From Streptomyces californicus (GTDB lineage: Bacteria > Actinomycetota > Actinomycetes > Streptomycetales > Streptomycetaceae), in contig NZ_JNZZ01000014.1 in NCBI RefSeq assembly GCF_000717645.1, positions 1 through 64,000 on the forward strand: 64,000 nucleotides of DNA, written 5' to 3'. The notes under the pieces were generated by a model. It had not been told where the DNA came from. It made no database searches and was given only the letters and a program-made list of their open reading frames with translations. A program made the translations under genes and the position numbers. This document shows positions 25,743 through 35,294 of this stretch, piece by piece. Position 1 is the stretch's first letter. Every line of letters starts with the position of its first letter.

Positions 25743-26657
25743 TCAGAACAACCCACCCTGCACACCGCCGCCGCCGATGTCGATGAGGGGGACGCCGACA
25801 CCGACGCCGTTCCCGGTCTCCGCCGTCAGATCCCACCCGGTGATCAGCCGCGTGTCCAGCACGACCACGCCACCGCCACCTCCCCCACCACCGCCTGTCA
25901 CCGCGAGGTGCAGATCCGGCCCGGCCGCCGCGACGAGCCGGCCCGCGACGACACCCCCGTCCACCAGCTCCCGCACCGACCGGATGGGCGCGGGCGTCCC
26001 GCTCAGTCCGAACACCTCGACCTGGTCCACGACTTCGAGGGGGAGTCGCTCCAACGAGTCGGGCCAGCCGCGCCCTTCGAGCGCGGCGGCCCGACCGTAC
26101 AGCTCCGCGACCGCCTCCGCGCGCTCCCCGGCCCCGGGCAACCGCCCGCGCACGGCCCGCTTTCCGGCGTACGGGATGCGGTCGGGAACGCCGAGCGCCG
26201 CCCGCAGCACCTCCTCGGTCCGCCGGGCCGCCATGAGGGGACCGCGCCCCAGCCAGGTGAAGGCGACGGCCCCCTGCTCCCGCAGCCGGGCGGCCCCGCG
26301 CTCCTCCCCGGTGATCCCGACCTTGACGAGTCCGGGCCCGAACCAGGCGAGGTACACGCGGTACGTCCGGGGGTCGTCCGCCAGCGTGTCGGCGGCCACG
26401 GAGTGCGCCCGGTCCAGCCGCGCACACTCGGCGCACCGCCCGCCGGTCGAGCGCCCGGGCACCACCGCGGCGAGCGGGCAGACGTTCCCCCGGGCCCCCA
26501 CGCAGTGCCGCTCGCCGAGGGCGCGGAACCCGAGGCCGGTCCCGTACGCGAGGACGCTCACCCGCCGGTCGCCGCCCCTGCGCCATCCCAGCTCGGGCGC
26601 CTCCCCGGGCCAGCGCACGCCGGTGCACCACCACCCGCCGGACCACCCGTCACCCAT
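25743..26657 (-). CDS. DUF2797 domain protein
   Basis: 304 residues. The N-terminal third has a Cys cluster (HCVGARGNVCPLA...GRCAECARLD) that could bind zinc. The core YRVYLAWFGPGLVKVGITGEERGAARLREQGA, followed by the RTEEVLRAALG segment, is the DUF2797 signature; it resembles a GIY-YIG-like nuclease start, although no function is established. A Gly9 run near residue 270 is encoded by a CCACC repeat. It is not obviously in an operon; RBS GAGGAG. Confidence 0.8.
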   Translation of the reverse strand: MGDGWSGGWWCTGVRWPGEAPELGWRRGGDRRVSVLAYGTGLGFRALGERHCVGARGNVCPLAAVVPGRSTGGRCAECARLDRAHSVAADTLADDPRTYRVYLAWFGPGLVKVGITGEERGAARLREQGAVAFTWLGRGPLMAARRTEEVLRAALGVPDRIPYAGKRAVRGRLPGAGERAEAVAELYGRAAALEGRGWPDSLERLPLEVVDQVEVFGLSGTPAPIRSVRELVDGGVVAGRLVAAAGPDLHLAVTGGGGGGGGGVVVLDTRLITGWDLTAETGNGVGVGVPLIDIGGGGVQGGLF

Positions 26658-26723
26658 CCGGCACTCCTCGTCGCAGCCGCTCCAGCGCGCGGGGCGAGCC
26701 TGTTCCGCCCCGGCGCGGCGATG

Positions 26724-27266
26724 CTACGCGTAGCCTCCGACACCCTCGATCCGCTGCCGCATCGCGGCCATGCGCCGGACGAAGCGGCGGTTGAACCAGA
26801 TCATCCAGCCCATGAACACCACACCGAATCCGAGCATCCACAGTCCCGCCGGCACGTTCCCGGAGGCGAACCAGAGGAACGGCGTCCCGATGAAGATCAG
26901 GCCGAGCAGGGGGAAGGCCCACCGCCGGCTGCGCCGCAGCTTCTCCTCCCGCCGCCGGATCAGCCGGACCATGGCCTCCTGCTCGGCCGGGTCGTCGGGC
27001 GCTTCGCCGTTCCTGGCGATGCGCCGCTCCATCTCCGGCACCCGGTCGGGTTCGGTGCCCACGGCGCGGGCGTCCTTGCGCCGCCGCCGCATGAGGAACC
27101 ACGTCATGAACGCGGCGTAGAAGATCCCGCCGATCAGGATTCCCGGCCACGAGGACCAGCCGTTCAGGGCCAGCCGGATGCCCACCCAGACGACGAGCAG
27201 CATCAGCCCGAGCACCCACCAGCGGTCCTGCCAACGCCCGTACGATCTCTGCCCCTTCGCCCCCAT
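26724..27266 (-). CDS. Four-helix membrane protein
   Basis: 180 residues from ATG at 27266 (GGAGGTGG upstream). Two N-terminal helices (WWVLGLMLLVVWVGIRLAL and PGILIGGIFYAAFMTWFLM), a basic cytoplasmic loop of about 60 residues (RRRRKDARAVG...RREEKLRRSRR), then two more helices. This 2+2 layout with a charged central loop gives no catalytic clue. Function unknown. Divergent from the ECF41 sigma gene. Confidence 0.72.
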   Translation of the reverse strand: MGAKGQRSYGRWQDRWWVLGLMLLVVWVGIRLALNGWSSWPGILIGGIFYAAFMTWFLMRRRRKDARAVGTEPDRVPEMERRIARNGEAPDDPAEQEAMVRLIRRREEKLRRSRRWAFPLLGLIFIGTPFLWFASGNVPAGLWMLGFGVVFMGWMIWFNRRFVRRMAAMRQRIEGVGGYA

Positions 27267-27373
27267 GACCACCTCCGCGACGCGGGGCGTGCCCCTCACT
27301 CCCCGTACCTCGTCGGCTACCCCGCCCCCGCCCGTCCGAACGGCCGCCGGACGTTCCCGTTAGGATCCGGGCC

Positions 27374-28327
27374 ATGGCGCTGACCGGGAACCAGGTGGAC
27401 CTGTTCGAGGCTTCCATGCCCCGGCTGAAGGCCATCGCGTACCGCCTCCTCGGCTCGGCGAGCGACGCGGAGGACGCCGTGCAGGACACGTTCCTGCGGT
27501 GGCAGGCCGCCGACGTCGAGCGCATCGAGGTGCCCGAGGCGTGGCTGACGAAGGTGCTCACCAACCTCTGCCTCAACGAACTCACCTCGGCGCGCGCCCG
27601 GCGGGAGACGTACGTCGGCCAGTGGCTGCCCGAACCGCTGCTCGCGGGCGACCCGATGCTCGGCCCCGCCGACACCGCCGAGCAGCGCGAGTCCGTCTCG
27701 TTCGCGGTCCTCACCCTGATGGAGCGGCTGACCCCCAACGAGCGGGTGGTCTACGTGCTGCGGGAGGCGTTCGGCTACCCGCACCGCCGGATCGCGGAGA
27801 TCCTGGACATCACGGAGGCGTCCGCCCAGCAGATCTTCCACCGCGCGAAGCGGCACATCGCGGCGGGCCGGACCCGTACGGAGATCGACGGGGCGGCCGC
27901 CCGGCGGATCGTCGAGGAGTTCCTGACGGCCGCCACCAGCGGCCGGACCGAACCGCTCGTCCGGTTGCTCACCTCGGACAGCATCGCGGTCGGCGACGGC
28001 GGCGGGAAGGTGCCGGCCCGCAGGAGGCCGTTCGAGGGCGCGAAGGCCGTCGCGACGTTCATGCGGAGCCTGTTCACCCCCAACCAGGCGGCCCGCAGGC
28101 TCATCGGCGGCACCGCGGAGATCCACCTCTCCTCCGCCAACGGGCAGCCCTCGCTGGTGATCGTGGTCGCCGGCCGCGTCATCAGCGTGATGTGCCTGGA
28201 GATCACCGAGGACGGCATCGCCGCGTTCCGCAACCAGGCCAACCCCGACAAGCTGGAGCGGGCGACGCGGCAGTGGGCGGCGACGGACCGCGGAGAACCG
28301 CTGATCAGCATCCACGACGACGAGTGA
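27374..28327 (+). CDS. ECF41-type (SigJ-like) sigma factor
   Basis: 317 residues. Sigma region 2 is at about 10-75, followed by the family linker YVGQWLPEPL (80-89) and region 4 (EAFGYPHRRIAEILDITEASAQQIFHRAKRH). A C-terminal SnoaL-like domain of about 130 residues carries the conserved NPDKL motif (QANPDKLERAT), which in ECF41 proteins modulates activity in place of an anti-sigma factor. ECF41 genes normally sit beside a single target gene, often an oxidoreductase; here the FAD protein starts 85 bases downstream. Confidence 0.93.
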   Translation: MALTGNQVDLFEASMPRLKAIAYRLLGSASDAEDAVQDTFLRWQAADVERIEVPEAWLTKVLTNLCLNELTSARARRETYVGQWLPEPLLAGDPMLGPADTAEQRESVSFAVLTLMERLTPNERVVYVLREAFGYPHRRIAEILDITEASAQQIFHRAKRHIAAGRTRTEIDGAAARRIVEEFLTAATSGRTEPLVRLLTSDSIAVGDGGGKVPARRRPFEGAKAVATFMRSLFTPNQAARRLIGGTAEIHLSSANGQPSLVIVVAGRVISVMCLEITEDGIAAFRNQANPDKLERATRQWAATDRGEPLISIHDDE

Positions 28328-28412
28328 CGCAGGCCACATCACCCATCTGTCAGTAAACGCGGGGCTGCCCGGTTCAAGGGGCGAAACCACGCGAGACAGG
28401 GAGTGGCAGGAC

Positions 28413-29645
28413 ATGCAGCAGAACACGCGGCACACCGCCCACCAGCACCGCATCGTCGTCGTCGGAGCCGGCTACACCGGAGCGAGCGCCGCCGGGCGCC
28501 TCGCGGCACGGCTGCACCGCGAGGACGTCTCCATCACGCTCGTGAACGCCGAACCGGACTTCGTCGAACGCGTCCGCCTGCACCAGCTCGCGGTGGGCCA
28601 GAACCTGCTCCCCCGCCCGCTCGACGCGATGTTCGCGGGCACCGGGGTGCGGCTGAGGATCGCCAGGGTCACCGGCATCGACGTGGACGCCCTCACGGTG
28701 ACGGTGACCCCGCCCGAGGCCCCGGCGGGGTCCGGCGCGGAGGACATCCCGTACGACACCCTCGTCTACGCCCTCGGCAGCGCCTGGAACACCCACGGCG
28801 TCCCCGGCGTGGAGAAGCACGCCCACGACATCGCCGGCCGCGCCGGGGCCCTGCGCCTGCGGGACCGCCTGGCGGACCTCGCCCCCGGCAGCCCGGTCGC
28901 GGTCGTCGGCGGCGGACTCACCGGGGTGGAGGCGGCGACGGAGCTGGCGGAGACCCGCCCGGACCTCGCCGTGTCGCTGATCTCCCGGGGCCCGCTGGGC
29001 GACTGGCTCTCCCCGAAGGGCACCCGCCACCTGCGGAAGGTGTTCGCCGGTCTGCGGATCACCGTCCACGAGAACACGGACGTCACCGCCGTGCACGCGG
29101 ACCGGGCCACCACCACCGGCGGCGACGTCCCGGCCGAGGCCACCCTCTGGACGACGGGGTTCGCGGTCCACCCGATCGCGCGGGCCACGACGCTGGAGAC
29201 GGCCGAGGACGGCCAGATCACGGTCGACGCCACGATGCGCTCGACCTCCCACCCGGACGTGTACGCCATCGGCGACGCGGCCCGGGCGGCCGGCCCCGGC
29301 GGCAAACCGCTTCGCATGTCCTGCGCCTCGGGCGTCCCCTCCGCCTGGCAGGCCGCCGACGCCATCGCCGCCCGCCTGACCGGCACCAAGCTCCCGACGA
29401 TCTCGGCCCGCTACGTCAACCAGTGCGTCTCGCTGGGCCGCAAGGAGGGCCTGATCCAGTACGTCACCGCCGACGACCGCGCCGTCAGCGCGGCCCTGAC
29501 CGGCCGCCCGGCCGCGCTCTACAAGGAACTGGTCTGCAAGGCCGCGGCCTGGGGCGTCGCCCACCCGACCCTGTCCCTACCGACCCGCCGCCGCAGGCTG
29601 ACGACCGAACGGGCACGAGCAGGCGCGGGCGCGCCGACAGCCTGA
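28413..29645 (+). CDS. FAD-dependent NDH-2-like oxidoreductase
   Basis: 410 residues. Two dinucleotide folds: the FAD motif VVVGAGYTGASAAGRLA near the N-terminus and the NAD(P)H motif VAVVGGGLTGVEAATELAE near residue 165. The C-terminal FAD-pyrophosphate motif VYAIGDAAR is also present. It resembles type II NADH dehydrogenases and ferredoxin reductase-like proteins. Its placement directly after an ECF41 sigma factor follows the usual genetic pairing, so it is probably the main regulon member. Confidence 0.9.
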   Translation: MQQNTRHTAHQHRIVVVGAGYTGASAAGRLAARLHREDVSITLVNAEPDFVERVRLHQLAVGQNLLPRPLDAMFAGTGVRLRIARVTGIDVDALTVTVTPPEAPAGSGAEDIPYDTLVYALGSAWNTHGVPGVEKHAHDIAGRAGALRLRDRLADLAPGSPVAVVGGGLTGVEAATELAETRPDLAVSLISRGPLGDWLSPKGTRHLRKVFAGLRITVHENTDVTAVHADRATTTGGDVPAEATLWTTGFAVHPIARATTLETAEDGQITVDATMRSTSHPDVYAIGDAARAAGPGGKPLRMSCASGVPSAWQAADAIAARLTGTKLPTISARYVNQCVSLGRKEGLIQYVTADDRAVSAALTGRPAALYKELVCKAAAWGVAHPTLSLPTRRRRLTTERARAGAGAPTA

Positions 29646-29924
29646 CCTCCATCACGGAACCCCACCCGCCCCGGACCACCCGATGCTCACCCTCGGCCGG
29701 GCACCCGGCCTCCCGTACTCCAGGACCCGGGGCAGCACCGCCTCTGCCGCAGGGCGCCTGAGGCCCAGTCGCCGACAGCGCTCGTATTCGTACTGCCCAT
29801 TCGAAACCTTCGGAATCTCCCGACAGCCTGTGCGATGATCGCCATGCGATCGGGGGGCCGTCAATTCTGCATGAAACGGTCGCTTCGGGCCGCACATCGC
29901 CGCCAATTTCACGAAAGGCCATCC

Positions 29925-30527
29925 GTGCGCAGGCTCGTCTACTACATAGCCACCACGCTCGACGGTTTCATCGCCGGGCCGGACGGCGCCGATCCCACCG
30001 GCCCGAACGGCTTCTGGCCCATTCCTGACGATTACCTTCAGCACATCGTGACCGAATACCCGGAGACGCTGCCCGCTCCAGCTCGAGCGGCACTGTCCGT
30101 CACGGCAGAGGGGACCCGCTTTGACACCGTCCTCGAAGGACGACGCAGCTACGAGATCGGCCTTGCGGCCGGGATCACCGATGCCTATCCCCACCTGCGT
30201 CATCTCGTCTTCTCACGAACCCTGTCCGAGAGCCCGGACCCTGCGGTCGAGCTGGTAGCCGATGATCCAGTGGCGAAGGTGCGAGAGCTGAAGCAAGAGG
30301 ACGGCAAGGACATCTGGTTGATCGGTGGCGCGGAGCTGGCCAATGCTCTGTACGCCGAGATCGATCAGCTGGTCCTCAAGGTGGGATCGCTGACTATCGG
30401 TGCCGGGATACCGCTCTTTTCTCATAAGTCCACCTTCGAACCGCGCCGATGGGAACTCACCGACCATGTATCCCTGAAGAGCGGAGCGCTGTTCCTCACC
30501 TATACGCGCGTCACCGACCAGGCCTGA
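29925..30527 (+). CDS. RibD C-terminal / dihydrofolate-reductase-like protein
   Basis: 200 residues from GTG at 29925 (GAAAGG upstream). A DHFR-like fold: RRLVYYIATTLDGFIAG at the start, GRRSYEIGLAAG in the middle, and the NADPH-binding IWLIGGAELANALYAEIDQLVL. Such proteins are common in Streptomyces and resemble the reductase domain of RibD; the substrate is unassigned. Base composition is lower in GC than the neighbours (for example GATTACCTTCAGCACATC), suggesting more recent acquisition. The 280 bases upstream hold no other gene. Confidence 0.85.
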   Translation: MRRLVYYIATTLDGFIAGPDGADPTGPNGFWPIPDDYLQHIVTEYPETLPAPARAALSVTAEGTRFDTVLEGRRSYEIGLAAGITDAYPHLRHLVFSRTLSESPDPAVELVADDPVAKVRELKQEDGKDIWLIGGAELANALYAEIDQLVLKVGSLTIGAGIPLFSHKSTFEPRRWELTDHVSLKSGALFLTYTRVTDQA

Positions 30528-30651
30528 CCCTGCCCACGAGCTCGGCGAAGCCTCAATGACCGAGTCAAGGCGCCGGGCGATACGGAGGGCGGCGCCCGTA
30601 CGAGGCCGAGGCTTTGAGGTCTGTGCTCATCCTTATCAGGTCGATCTCAAA

Positions 30652-30692
30652 GGCGTCTTGGCCACGGTCAGGTGGACCATGACCAAGACGCC
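30652..30692. terminator. Inverted repeat, 10-bp perfect arms
   Basis: GGCGTCTTGG (30652-30661) and CCAAGACGCC (30683-30692), with a partial inner GTCA/TGAC pairing. It lies 125 bases after the RibD-like gene and may end its transcript. Confidence 0.5.
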
Positions 30693-31285
30693 CATGCGCT
30701 GAAGTTCAGCACCGACCGGTTGCGTTCACCCCTGTTGGTGTCAGTCGAAGGTGGTCGGGAGGGGAGTCCCCGCGACGCTCGCCCTGCTCCGGCCGGCGCT
30801 CGCGAACGGCGCCCCTCCCATCCCGGAGTCTGAGCGCCCTCGCCGGAGGCATCGTCGTGAAGTCGCGAGCCTGGTTCTCGCCTCATGCCCCTCGGGCCTG
30901 CACAGCGGGCGCGCGTCGGCGGCGGCAGTGCCGAGCGGGGCCGAAGGCAGGAGCGCGGGCGCAGCCAGAGCCGGGAGCGGAAAAGCCGTTCCCGGGAGTG
31001 GACCCGGACGACGCACCCCGCGCCGAGCAGAGGCGAGCCGTCGCGAGTGGCAAGCGTCGGCCTGTGCGAGCACCGGGCAAGCTGATCGACGCCATGCTCC
31101 GTCCGGTTCCCGGTTCCCGGTTCCCGGCGCCCGGCGCCCGGCGCCCGGCCCACGATCCGGGAGGTCCGTGAGGCACTCCGCTGAGCCTCTCCCGGCTTCC
31201 GCCGTCGCCCCGAAGCGTCTCCATCAAGGCGGGAACGGCTGATGCGGTTGCTGTGTGTCGATGGTGCCCGATCCTGAAACGCCGA
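30693..31285. other. Non-coding flank of the genomic island
   Basis: About 600 bp without a credible gene: the open frames have no domain signature and poor codon-position bias. It contains the heptamer array at 31105-31146. It probably represents decayed sequence just outside the left island boundary. Confidence 0.5.
31105..31146. repeat. Tandem heptamers (GGTTCCC)x3 (GGCGCCC)x3
   Basis: Six consecutive 7-bp units: three GGTTCCC (31105-31125) and three GGCGCCC (31126-31146). Another partial GGCC follows. Same unit length as the arrays at 994 and 60302. Confidence 0.85.
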
Positions 31286-31366
31286 AGGCCCCCGGGATTT
31301 CTCCTGGGGGCCTTCGGCCTGCTGTGCACTCGGCAGGATTCGAACCTGCAACCTTCTGATCCGTAG
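31286..31366. repeat. Left direct repeat (attL) of the tRNA-Arg island
   Basis: 81 bp matching 44428-44508 with one mismatch (T31305 versus C44447). It comprises the tRNA terminator hairpin and the 3' half of tRNA-Arg, ending inside the anticodon loop at CCGTAG. Beyond that the two copies diverge abruptly (GATCGG against TCAGAT). Confidence 0.95.
31325..31366 (-). pseudogene. 3' half of tRNA-Arg(ACG) left by integration
   Basis: 42 nt identical to the 3' part of the complete tRNA-Arg at 44467-44539, from the anticodon loop to the discriminator. It lacks the 5' half and cannot fold as a tRNA. Confidence 0.92.
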
Positions 31367-31525
31367 GATCGGGCAGGTCGTTGGGCCGGGACACCCTTTT
31401 CCTCCCGGCTGATCGTTGATCATCGTGATCAACGGCCTCTGCGTGCCGTCGTTGCCGTCAAGGTTGCCGTCAGCTCGGGCCAGCGGCACCGGCTCGTAGC
31501 GTAGGCGATCGCCGCAACGCCGAAC

Positions 31526-34500
31526 CTAGGCCGCCAAGGTCGTGGGCTTGGCTGTCTGCTCCAGCTCCTTGAAGATGACGTTGAGGACTTCGAGTTCCTC
31601 ACCGGTGAACAGGTCATTGGGGCCGCCCGGGGCAAGATCGGCAAACGAATCCTCGTAGAGGTCGCCCAAGCCCAGGATTCCACGCTTCGCCACTGTATCG
31701 ATGATCAACGTCAGGAAGTCGATCTGGCGGGAGCTAAGCTGCTTACCCGTGCAGAAGACCTCGAACGCCCTCTGTGCCGCCTGTCGATCCAGCCCGCACA
31801 GCCCGCGCACGAACAGCCCAAGGCCGCCGGAGGACCGCACCTCGTCGAGGTCCTCCGGGAAGGCGATGGCCTCTGCCAGGAAAATCTCCTCCAGGTGCGC
31901 GAGATCGAGTTCGGTGATCTGCTCATTGAGACGCAGTTTGCGCACCACCGGCTGGTCCTCATGACGCAGGAGGTAGGCCCGGGCCTTCTGCTTGAAACGC
32001 TGTTCGTCCGTGCCCTGGGGCATCCCCTGGATCTCGGCCTCGGTGATGTCACCGAGCTGGTCGACGAAGTCGGTATAGACGACGTTCCGCTTGACCTTGG
32101 GGTCGGTGAGCCGGGCGAGCCGGCGCATACGGCGGCGCATATCCTCCAGCATCGGGAGGGTCACATCGCTCCACCACTCCTCGCCTGCCACCGCTTCCAG
32201 CAGCACGGCCTGTTCGCCGACCGCCGGGATGTTCGTCTTGGTGAGCAGGTTGGACGCGATGTCCTGGATCTTCGCGCGCAGCTTGGCGAAGTCCTTGCCG
32301 CCTTCCAGCGCGGCTAGCTGGAGACCGTACGCCATCAGGTCGAACCGCTTGGCCTCCTCGCCCGTCTCTTCGTCGTCCGGGCGGTACTCGCTGGGCAGTC
32401 CGAGCAGATGGTCGCGGATCGCGGTGTCCGCGTCGTCGTCCACCCGGTGCCAGCTTCCGAAGTCGCTGAAGACCTCGACCTCGCGGCGGTGCGGGCGGAC
32501 CAGGAAGTTGTCCAGGTTCATGCCGGTGACAGTGTGATGCAGCCGGTGGGCTAGTGACCAGCGGATCTCCGCCTCTGTGCCGATCGCGTCGGGGCCGGCG
32601 TCCCGTGCCGGGTCAGGCTGCTGCCGCTTGTCCAGGACCCGTACCAGGTCGAGCTGACGCTGGAGGAGCTTTTCGGTGAGGGTAACGGCCCTGCGCCCCT
32701 CCGATCGGTCGAGCTGACTGTTGAAGAAGTCGATGTTGCCGCAGAAGTCGAAGACGTAGAAGTTCCGCTTGCCGTGGTCGGGGTTATCGGGGTCGGGGCC
32801 GTAGAGGGCGGGGCGCAGGCGGGTGCCGCGGCCGATCATCTGCCAGAACTTGGTCTTGGAGAAGACCGGCTTGGCGAAGACCAGGTTCACCACCTCGGGC
32901 ACGTCGATGCCGGTGTCAAGCATGTCGACGGAGATGGCGATGTCGGGGGCGTTCGGCGGGTTCTTCGGGTTGGAGAAGTCGTCAATGAGGGACTGGGCGT
33001 ACGTCTCCTTGTACGTGATCACGCGCGCGGCGTGGCCGGCACCCTGCGGGTAGTTCGCGTTGTATCGCTCCTCTATGTACCGGGCGTGGTCGTTGTTCTT
33101 AGCGAAGATGATTGTCTTGCCGAGCCGGTCGCCGCCCTCGACGCGGTGGCCGCGCGTCATCAGCGTCTCCAACATCGTGTCCACGGTGTTCTTATTGAAG
33201 AGGACCTCGTTCATCTCGTGCCGACTCACCGCGTCCGGGATGTCACCGTCCTCGGTCCACTCCTTAGCGTCCCACTCAGCCTTCTCCTCCTCTGAAAGAT
33301 CGGCGTAGCGGATGCCCTGCTCCATGAACTTCAGCGGCACCTTCACAGCCTTGGGCAGGACGAGGTAGCCCTCGGCGGCGGCTTCATGGAGGTCGTAGGA
33401 GTCGGTCGGGACCCCGTCCTCCATGGCGAAGAGCTTGTACGTGTTGTGGTCGATCTCGTCCTTGGGCGTGGCGGTCAGGCCGAGCAGGAGCGAGTCGAAG
33501 TAGCGGAACAGCTCGCCGTACTTCGCGTACACGGAGCGGTGCGCCTCGTCGATGACGATCAGGTCGAAGTGGCCGGGCCCGAAGCGGCGGCGACCCGCAC
33601 CGTCCATGACGTCGATCTGCTTCATCATCGTCTGGTACGTGGAGAGGTAGACGCGGGCCGCGGCGGCCTTGTCGTCGAGCAGGCTGGCCACGGGGGTGTT
33701 CGGCAGGTTCTCCTTGAACGCCTTCATCGCCTGGGTGACCAGCGCCTGCCGGTCGGCGAGGAACAGCACCCGCTGCGCCCAGCCCGCCTTCATCAGCTGG
33801 TCCACGAGGGCCACGGTGGTACGGGTCTTGCCGGTGCCGGTCGCCATGACGAGCAGCGCCTGACGGACGCGGTCCCGCTCAAAGGTCTCGCCCACTCGCT
33901 TGATCGCACGAAGCTGGTAAGGGCGGCCAGCGATCTTCTCGTTCACTGGCGTGGACGTGAGGGAAAGGCGTCCGGCGCGCTGACGGATGTGCCAGTGCAG
34001 CTCATCCTTGGTGAAGAAGCCCTGCACCTGGCGGGGCGGGTAGCCGAGGCCGTCGTCCCAGAGGTAGGTCCGGTACCCGTTGGTGTAGAAGATCACCGGG
34101 CGGCGGTTGAACTGGGCTTCGAGCGCGTCGGCGTACAGCTTCGCCTGCTGCTGCCCGTCGCGGGCGTCCCGCTGGGTCTTCTTGGCTTCGACGACGGCGA
34201 GGGGCTTGCCGTCATCGCCCCAGAGCACGTAGTCGACGTACCCCTTGCCCGTCTTGGTGGGCATCCCGGTCGCTATCGGGTACTCGGTGTCCTTGCCCGG
34301 GATGAGGAGGTCCCAGCCCGCTTCCTTGAGGAGCAGGTCGATGAAGGCGTCGCGGGTTGCCTTCTCGTCATAGTCGTGGGTGTCCTGTACCGCCTGATTG
34401 GCGGCCTTGGCGGCGGCGATCTGCTTCTTGAGCTCTTCGAGCTGTTGGGCGAGGTCCGCGTTCTGCGCGCGCTCGGCGGCCAGCTCTTCCGCCTGCTGCT

Positions 34501-35104
34501 TGAAGCGCGCCTCGTCCTCCGCCTCCTTGGCCTTGAGTTCAACCTGCTTTAGCGCGCGGGCCTGCGGGGAAAGCGGGCGCGGTACGGCGCTGGTGTCGAA
34601 CTCCAGCCCGGCGGGCGGCAGAGCCGAAGCCTGGCGGGTGTAGGTACGGGCGAACCAGTAGAGGGAGTGGAACAGCTCCTTGACGCTGGCCTCGGCGACG
34701 GTCTTCGGGACAGGGGCGGCCTTATGCACGGCGTTGTTGCCGTGCCGGCGGATGAGGTCCATCTTGGCGTTGACCGTCGGCCCGACGAGCTGCCGAAAGC
34801 TCGGCTCGTGGAGCATCGCCGCGAGGTCCTTCTTGTAGGGCTCGCTGAGGCTGCTGTCCGTGTCGTACATCCATCGCGCTGTGATCTCGATGGCGCGGCG
34901 AGCGTAGAAGCAGGCGGCACGGGGGTCGTGGTGGATCAGCCGCTCGGCGCGGGTCGCCTCATCGGAGAGGACTGGCCACTCGGCACGAAGGAAAGTGAAG
35001 TTACCGCTTGCGGTGCGGCCAATATTGTCGGCGGTGGCGCGGTCGCGGGCCTGCTCATCCTGTTGGGCGTGCGACTGGTCGTCGCTGTTTCGCTCGTTCC
35101 CCAT
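31526..35104 (-). CDS. hsdR: Type I restriction enzyme R subunit
   Basis: 1192 residues, translocase/nuclease subunit. An N-terminal DUF4145-like helical domain (about 35-160) and coiled coil (180-245) precede the PD-(D/E)xK nuclease: D291 in DYVLWG, then E306 and K308 in VVEAKK. Helicase motor: motif I ATGTGKT (421-427), DEAH (519-522), LGLTATP around 542, and motif VI QMIGRGTRLRP. The C-terminal third is the EcoEI-type R_C region that docks on HsdM. All motifs are intact. GGGAGGG precedes the ATG. It is the last gene of hsdM-hsdS-hsdR, 190 bases after hsdS. Activity depends on hsdM, which is frameshifted here. Confidence 0.95.
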   Translation of the reverse strand: MGNERNSDDQSHAQQDEQARDRATADNIGRTASGNFTFLRAEWPVLSDEATRAERLIHHDPRAACFYARRAIEITARWMYDTDSSLSEPYKKDLAAMLHEPSFRQLVGPTVNAKMDLIRRHGNNAVHKAAPVPKTVAEASVKELFHSLYWFARTYTRQASALPPAGLEFDTSAVPRPLSPQARALKQVELKAKEAEDEARFKQQAEELAAERAQNADLAQQLEELKKQIAAAKAANQAVQDTHDYDEKATRDAFIDLLLKEAGWDLLIPGKDTEYPIATGMPTKTGKGYVDYVLWGDDGKPLAVVEAKKTQRDARDGQQQAKLYADALEAQFNRRPVIFYTNGYRTYLWDDGLGYPPRQVQGFFTKDELHWHIRQRAGRLSLTSTPVNEKIAGRPYQLRAIKRVGETFERDRVRQALLVMATGTGKTRTTVALVDQLMKAGWAQRVLFLADRQALVTQAMKAFKENLPNTPVASLLDDKAAAARVYLSTYQTMMKQIDVMDGAGRRRFGPGHFDLIVIDEAHRSVYAKYGELFRYFDSLLLGLTATPKDEIDHNTYKLFAMEDGVPTDSYDLHEAAAEGYLVLPKAVKVPLKFMEQGIRYADLSEEEKAEWDAKEWTEDGDIPDAVSRHEMNEVLFNKNTVDTMLETLMTRGHRVEGGDRLGKTIIFAKNNDHARYIEERYNANYPQGAGHAARVITYKETYAQSLIDDFSNPKNPPNAPDIAISVDMLDTGIDVPEVVNLVFAKPVFSKTKFWQMIGRGTRLRPALYGPDPDNPDHGKRNFYVFDFCGNIDFFNSQLDRSEGRRAVTLTEKLLQRQLDLVRVLDKRQQPDPARDAGPDAIGTEAEIRWSLAHRLHHTVTGMNLDNFLVRPHRREVEVFSDFGSWHRVDDDADTAIRDHLLGLPSEYRPDDEETGEEAKRFDLMAYGLQLAALEGGKDFAKLRAKIQDIASNLLTKTNIPAVGEQAVLLEAVAGEEWWSDVTLPMLEDMRRRMRRLARLTDPKVKRNVVYTDFVDQLGDITEAEIQGMPQGTDEQRFKQKARAYLLRHEDQPVVRKLRLNEQITELDLAHLEEIFLAEAIAFPEDLDEVRSSGGLGLFVRGLCGLDRQAAQRAFEVFCTGKQLSSRQIDFLTLIIDTVAKRGILGLGDLYEDSFADLAPGGPNDLFTGEELEVLNVIFKELEQTAKPTTLAA

Positions 35105-35294
35105 GCCGGTGTCCCTCCCCTGTTACATGGCCTCTTTCGTACGGATCCGGGACGCCCCGAACCTGCACGAGGCCGACTTTTCTTGTCTATCTCCTACAGC
35201 AAAACCACCACCCTTGGGCCGGACTCCCCTGCCCGGCCGCATGGGCGGCATGTGACAGCGGCCGGCGCCGGCCACCGTGCGCGACGAGAGCGAC

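Noticed and set aside
28345..28400. ECF41 target promoter upstream of the FAD oxidoreductase
   Set aside because: A TGTCA is present at 28349, but I could not place a convincing -10 partner at the expected distance, so I do not list it.
31325..31366. A second tRNA-Arg gene at the left island edge
   Set aside because: Only the 3' half is present; D arm and 5' acceptor strand are missing.
30668..31489. Minus-strand frame left of the hsd genes as a possible integrase remnant
   Set aside because: No recombinase motif (R...HxxR...Y) and the sequence includes the tRNA fragment and heptamer repeats; treated as non-coding.
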